The notes beneath the pieces were generated by a model that was not told the DNA's origin, ran no database searches, and saw only the letters and a program-made list of their open reading frames with translations. From Chitinophaga fulva (GTDB taxonomy: Bacteria; Bacteroidota; Bacteroidia; Chitinophagales; Chitinophagaceae): a stretch of 64,000 nt of DNA. The DNA lies in contig NZ_JABBGC010000004.1 in the NCBI RefSeq assembly GCF_012927205.1, positions 596,386 through 660,385 of the forward strand. The letters run 5' to 3'. Made by a program: the position numbers and the translations under genes. This document shows positions 60,701 to 64,000 of this stretch, in pieces. How positions within the stretch are numbered: the first letter of the stretch is position 1; each line of letters begins with the position of its first letter.

Positions 60701-63700
60701 GGTGAACGTCCAGACAAGTGATGGTAACAAAATAGCCATTAACGGGGCTACCATTGCTGACCTGTTGTTCAGTAATACCGCAAATCCATCAGGTGCTAAT
60801 ATAGGTGCGAACAACACCATTGGCAGGCTGGAATTCAAGAGCAGTGGAAGGATAGCTGGTATCAATAATACGATCGGTACCTTGATTTTTACGCCAGGTA
60901 AAATATATACTTTCGGAGCCAACACTAATACCACGATCACCGGAGACTGGTTTGGCAGTGGAACGCCCTGTAACCTGACGGAAATTAACGCTGCTGGTGC
61001 TGCCAATGCTACGATTACCAAAACAACCGGATCTGTTAACTTTGATTATATCAGGGTAAAAGGTATCACCGCTGCTGGTATTACACCATTTAACGCCGGT
61101 GAACATAGCCAGGATCAAGCTAGTAACGTGAACTGGAGTTTTAAGCCTTATAACGGTTCTGCTCCTATCACCGGTCTGGGCCCCGATCTCACCCTGTGCT
61201 CTGATAAATTTCCCCATACACTTACCACAGATGGTTTTTTTGGCTCGCCGATGTGCCAGTACAAATGGAATGATGGTAGCACCGATCTCACGCTGGTGGT
61301 TACCCAGCCCGGAACTTACAGTGTGAAGGTAACTTTCCCTGATGGATGTTCTTCCTCCGGCTCTGTCAAGATTACAGAAAGTAAGGTCGTGGTACCGGCT
61401 ATTACAGGTAACTTGAATGTCTGCGAACAGGCTGCCACTTTACTCGCCAATACTACTCCCGGTGGTATCTGGAGCAGTAATGCCACTACTGTGGCCACTA
61501 TTGATGCTACTGGCCTGGTGACTGGTATCAAAGCCGGTACAGCAGATATGATGTATGACGTAACTAACGCAGATGGTTGTAAAGCCAATCAAACAGCTAC
61601 TGTAACTGTAAATGCCTTACCGGTTGTATCCCCGATTGGTGGTATTACCAGTGTATGCGTTGGCGTTACTACTGCTTTAAACAGCGCAACTACCGGGGGA
61701 GTATGGAGTAGCAGCAACACCGCTATAGCTACAGTTAATGTATCCGGAGTGGTAACCGGCGTTGCCACAGGTACTGCAGATATTATATATGAAGTAACCA
61801 ATGCCAGCGGTTGCAAAACACAACAAACTACAAAAGTGACCGTAAACGCCCTGCCGGTGGTATCTCCGATCACTGGTACCAATAATGTATGCATTGGGGT
61901 TACTACTGCATTAAACAATACGACCCCGGGCGGCGTATGGAGCAGTAGCAATACAGCTGTCGCTACTATAGACGCTACAGGCCTTGTTGCAGGTATTTCA
62001 GCCGGCACCGCGACGATTACTTATGTAGTAACCAACGCCAATGGCTGTAAATCACAACAAACTACAACAGTGACCGTAAACGCGCTGCCGGTAGTATCTC
62101 CGATTACAGGCACGACCAATGTATGCGTTGGCGCTACCACTAATTTAAGCAGCACCACTACTGGCGGTGTATGGAGCAGCAGCAACACGGCTGTCGCTAC
62201 TATAGACGCTACAGGCCTTGTGGTAGGTATTTCAGCCGGCACCGCAACGATTACCTATGAAGTAACCAACGCCAACGGCTGTAAATCACAACAAACTACA
62301 ACTATAACTGTAAACGCTTTACCGGTGGTATCTCTGATCACTGGTACCAATACTGTATGCATTGGATTTACCACTGCATTAAACAATACGACCCCAGGCG
62401 GTGTGTGGAGCTGCAGCAATACAGCTGTAGCCACAATAGATGCTAGTGGCCTGGTAACAGGTGTTTCAGCTGGTACAGCAATGATTACCTATGAAGTAAC
62501 CAATGCTAATGGTTGTAAAACAAAACAAACAGTAACCATAACCGTGAATGCATTACCAGTAGTATCACCCATTACAGGAACTACTGATGTGTGCGTAGGT
62601 TCCACTACTCCCTTAAGCAACACCACCCCAGGTGGCATATGGAACAGCAGCAATACGGCTGTCGCTACTATAGACGCTACAGGCCTTGTGGCAGGTATCT
62701 CAGCCGGCACCGTAGCGATTACTTATGAAGTAACCAACGCCAACGGCTGTAAATCACAACAAACTACAACAGTAACCGTAAACGCCCTGCCGGTGGTATC
62801 ACCGATTACAGGCACGACGAGTGTATGCGTTGGTGTTGCCACTACCTTAAATAACACCACCCCGGGCGGTGTATGGAGCAGCAGCAACACGGCTGTCGCT
62901 ACTATAGACGCTACAGGCCTTGTTGCAGGTATTTCAGCCGGCACCGCAACGATTACTTATGAAGTAACCAATGCTAATGGCTGTAAAACACAACAAACTG
63001 CTACAGTGACCGTAAACGCCCTGCCGGTGGTATCTCCGATCACTGGTACCAATAATGTATGCATTGGGTTTACTACTGCATTAAACAATACAACCCCGGG
63101 CGGTGTATGGAGCAGCAGCAATACAGCTGTAGCCACAATAGATGCTAGTGGCCTGGTAACAGGTGTTTCAGCCGGTACAGCAATGATTACCTATGAAGTA
63201 ACCAATGCTAATGGTTGTAAAACAAAACAAACAGTAACCATAACCGTGAATGCATTACCAGTAGTATCACCCATTATTACAGGAACTACTGATGTGTGCG
63301 TAGGTTCCACTACTCCCTTAAGCAACACTACCCCAGGTGGCATATGGAGCAGCAGCAATACAGCTGTCGCTACTATAGACGCTACAGGCCTTGTGGCAGG
63401 TATTTCAGCCGGCACCGCAACGATTACTTATGAAGTAACCAACGCCAATGGCTGTAAAGCACAACAAACTACAACAGTGACCGTAAATGGGCTGCCGGTA
63501 GTATCTCCAATAACTGGTACTACCAATGTATGCGTTGGTGCTACCACTAATTTAAGCAGCACCACTACTGGTGGTGTATGGAGCAGCAGCAATACGGCTG
63601 TCGCTACTATAGACGCTACAGGCCTTGTGGCAGGTATTTCAGCCGGCACCGCGACGATTACTTATGTAGTAACCAACGCCAATGGCTGTAAATCACAACA

Positions 63701-64000
63701 AACTACAACAGTGACCGTAAACGCCCTGCCGGTGGTATCACCGATTACAGGCACAACCAGTGTATGCGTTGGGGTTACCACTACCTTAAATAATACCACC
63801 CCAGGCGGCATATGGAGCAGCAGCAACAACGCTATCGCAACAATAGACGCCAACGGTTTGGTGACAGGTGTCTCAGCCGGCACCGCAACGATTACTTATG
63901 AAGTAACCAACGCCAATGGCTGTAAAGCACAACAAACTACAACAGTGACCGTAAATGGGCTGCCGGTAGTATCTCCAATAACTGGTACTACCAATGTATG
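57729..64000 (+). CDS. Giant secreted repeat protein (YWVGG modules plus BIG2-like Ig domains), 3' end outside window
   Basis: Open from the ATG at 57729 to the window end, 2090 codons, so the protein is larger than 2090 residues. A signal peptide (MIKKLLLLCLFVLAALMSQAQ) is followed by three modules of about 365 residues, starting at about residues 24, 410 and 774. Each opens with a YWVGGSGDWNDPSHWSASSGG-like motif and continues with beta-strand-rich sequence (repeated FDANSG, GGGNQIARLLMAP). A PKD/gliding-motility-like segment follows (about 1143-1217: LGPDLTLCSDKF...YSVKVTFPDGCSSSG). From about residue 1218 there are BIG2-like Ig repeats of 78 residues. The C-terminal secretion signal, if any, lies outside. 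Probable surface adhesin or fibrous protein secreted by the type IX system; this last point is inference. Confidence 0.85.
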   Translation, partial: MIKKLLLLCLFVLAALMSQAQSTYYWVKGSGGWEDINHWSSTSGGTPNKAIVPGPGDDVYFDANSGLVNGTIVTLPAGSHAYCRNMSWVGVTSKATFRSVSNATSYTLYISGSAELASSVAYGMTSIMFNGPTPATFKINGAARVNAAGWYNPFTVDKPGSSLKVLGDIPGPFAVYNLYLTNGKLDLSGGIHTFGSFTSTNNNVREVDITNATMIMSNVSPPSTWDLRGTNYTLNATGSYIQATNFGSDAGNYPKVDITGAGSAMAINGTTLGTLTFTNTSSAPGAVRIGMNNIIDQLEFKGHGNIRGGGNQIARLLMAPGKQLLVWGSSTITALLRMNSQDCAGLSEILGADALAAFNFDAGATTDLRNVYAKAMTFGGSIVLPVSFPGLDGGGNTGMDIQPLSGGTTMYWVGGAGDWNDQNHWSATSGGTGGYCVPLSADNVIFDANSGFAPANNTVSTTANTWCHNMTWTNLSTPVTFTTGAGYAAEVWGALSLDPNLTTTATVTMKGAENVTLTTHGFSQGRLILTITKPVGAVSLTDNFTNPQVSILLTSGQFYMAGRTLDIYEFKSNGNNARTIDITNATITTRYNWELTGTGRTWVNNAAGSFITSNDYFLASGLTYPKVYCTSDLDHFNISGGTIDELIFTNPNPLSKANISANNIIGTLEFKGAGDIRGGGNQIARLLMAPSSINKFAGNNTIKERIRLNSVTCSGLGEMRGPGTLNFSPGVTFDLANVYIQNMTATGSGIPVPVTGVDADGNTGFSITATTGGNRYWVGGSGDWNDPSHWSASSGGPAGACVPTALDNVFFDANSFTNGSSTVSVATGNAYCRNMDWTGAGFNPVFNHTTSFGMEIWGNLVMNPAVTMNASPVFKGPSDATITTNGGGSGVLVLYIEKPAANTVRFLDNFINPTGGSIAPKSGIVDLTGLTIKLASISDYFATGPTNIKIANATINVGEWYYIKSTTRTVDANGSSITATNFYTSGCVYNKVNVQTSDGNKIAINGATIADLLFSNTANPSGANIGANNTIGRLEFKSSGRIAGINNTIGTLIFTPGKIYTFGANTNTTITGDWFGSGTPCNLTEINAAGAANATITKTTGSVNFDYIRVKGITAAGITPFNAGEHSQDQASNVNWSFKPYNGSAPITGLGPDLTLCSDKFPHTLTTDGFFGSPMCQYKWNDGSTDLTLVVTQPGTYSVKVTFPDGCSSSGSVKITESKVVVPAITGNLNVCEQAATLLANTTPGGIWSSNATTVATIDATGLVTGIKAGTADMMYDVTNADGCKANQTATVTVNALPVVSPIGGITSVCVGVTTALNSATTGGVWSSSNTAIATVNVSGVVTGVATGTADIIYEVTNASGCKTQQTTKVTVNALPVVSPITGTNNVCIGVTTALNNTTPGGVWSSSNTAVATIDATGLVAGISAGTATITYVVTNANGCKSQQTTTVTVNALPVVSPITGTTNVCVGATTNLSSTTTGGVWSSSNTAVATIDATGLVVGISAGTATITYEVTNANGCKSQQTTTITVNALPVVSLITGTNTVCIGFTTALNNTTPGGVWSCSNTAVATIDASGLVTGVSAGTAMITYEVTNANGCKTKQTVTITVNALPVVSPITGTTDVCVGSTTPLSNTTPGGIWNSSNTAVATIDATGLVAGISAGTVAITYEVTNANGCKSQQTTTVTVNALPVVSPITGTTSVCVGVATTLNNTTPGGVWSSSNTAVATIDATGLVAGISAGTATITYEVTNANGCKTQQTATVTVNALPVVSPITGTNNVCIGFTTALNNTTPGGVWSSSNTAVATIDASGLVTGVSAGTAMITYEVTNANGCKTKQTVTITVNALPVVSPIITGTTDVCVGSTTPLSNTTPGGIWSSSNTAVATIDATGLVAGISAGTATITYEVTNANGCKAQQTTTVTVNGLPVVSPITGTTNVCVGATTNLSSTTTGGVWSSSNTAVATIDATGLVAGISAGTATITYVVTNANGCKSQQTTTVTVNALPVVSPITGTTSVCVGVTTTLNNTTPGGIWSSSNNAIATIDANGLVTGVSAGTATITYEVTNANGCKAQQTTTVTVNGLPVVSPITGTTNV
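61383..64000 (+). repeat. Tandem BIG2-like Ig repeats, 234-bp unit
   Basis: Eleven complete units plus a partial twelfth run from 61383 to the window end. Unit starts are 61383, 61614, 61848, 62082, 62316, 62550, 62784, 63018, 63252, 63489, 63723 and 63957. The usual period is 234 bp (78 residues); the first is 231 and the ninth 237 because of one extra ATT codon. Each encodes ALPVVSPITGT-V-C, a GGVWSSSN core, a TGLV-G-SAGTATITY strand and TNANGCK-QQT. Several copies share long identical DNA tracts, and units 5-6 recur as units 8-9. This indicates recent duplication or gene conversion. Confidence 0.85.

Noticed and set aside
61316..63883. A series of minus-strand open frames of about 73-139 residues over the Ig repeats
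   Set aside because: They are antisense shadows of the 234-bp repeat, recurring with the repeat period and having composition unlike real proteins (strings of Val/Leu/Thr/Pro). The + strand frame explains the sequence.
57729..64000. Tandem repeats as a possible CRISPR array
   Set aside because: The unit is 234 bp, in frame and protein-coding, and there are no short spacers between identical short repeats.

Overview
The window looks like chromosomal DNA of a Chitinophaga-like member of the Bacteroidota. The reasons are four SusC/SusD outer-membrane pairs, an ECF sigma/FecR/STN-receptor relay, a flexirubin/aryl-polyene pigment cluster, a DUF6702-HupE-M1 peptidase module, Bacteroidota-type promoter motifs (TTTG ... 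TAnnTTTG), and a giant secreted Ig-like repeat protein. Base composition looks balanced by eye. No rRNA, tRNA, CRISPR array, transposase or phage gene was recognised.

Region 1 (about 600-20275, all + strand) is a tightly packed block of a flexirubin/aryl-polyene-type pigment cluster. It holds a hotdog thioesterase, two ketosynthases with intact active sites, two degenerate KS-like partners, an acyl carrier protein, an O-methyltransferase, a flavin-dependent halogenase-like enzyme, a polysaccharide deacetylase, a LolA-like carrier, a small lipoprotein and a hotdog dehydratase whose catalytic acid is replaced by Gln. It continues with a glycosyltransferase-DUF2062 protein, an MMPL exporter fused to an acyltransferase and a methyltransferase, a phytoene-desaturase-like enzyme, an Ntn-hydrolase-type acyltransferase, AcpS and a CoA-ligase-like adenylating enzyme. 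Many genes overlap by 4-23 bp, so they are probably translationally coupled. The dialkylresorcinol (DarA/DarB) and aryl-acid-forming genes expected in such clusters are not seen and may lie upstream of the window.

Region 2 (20272-27505) is a mixed set, mostly on the minus strand at first: a truncated MqsA-like antitoxin remnant abutting the pigment cluster, an alpha/beta hydrolase, two small unknown genes (one a winged-helix-like membrane protein), and a zeta-toxin-like kinase with an overlapping 58-residue partner gene. These are followed by the DUF6702 / HupE / M1 aminopeptidase module and a secreted esterase.

Region 3 (28000-53600) is devoted to nutrient uptake. Two tandem, visibly related SusCD pairs are read leftward behind an ECF sigma factor and a FecR anti-sigma; the first receptor carries the STN signalling domain. 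Divergent AraC and LacI regulators follow, then two further SusCD pairs read rightward with a secreted protein of unknown function between them. No glycoside hydrolase or other degradative enzyme lies next to any of the four pairs. Clear hairpin terminators separate the transcription units, and a good promoter plus a LacI-type palindrome precede the last pair.

Region 4 (53798-64000) holds a beta-propeller sensor histidine kinase and a NarL-type response regulator arranged tail to tail, with coding ends overlapping by 83 bp. Reading away from the regulator is a giant secreted protein (more than 2090 residues, cut by the window end). It has three YWVGG-type modules of about 365 residues and then at least 11 BIG2-like repeats of 78 residues with higher-order duplication. 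A C8 tract lies in the short divergent region before it.
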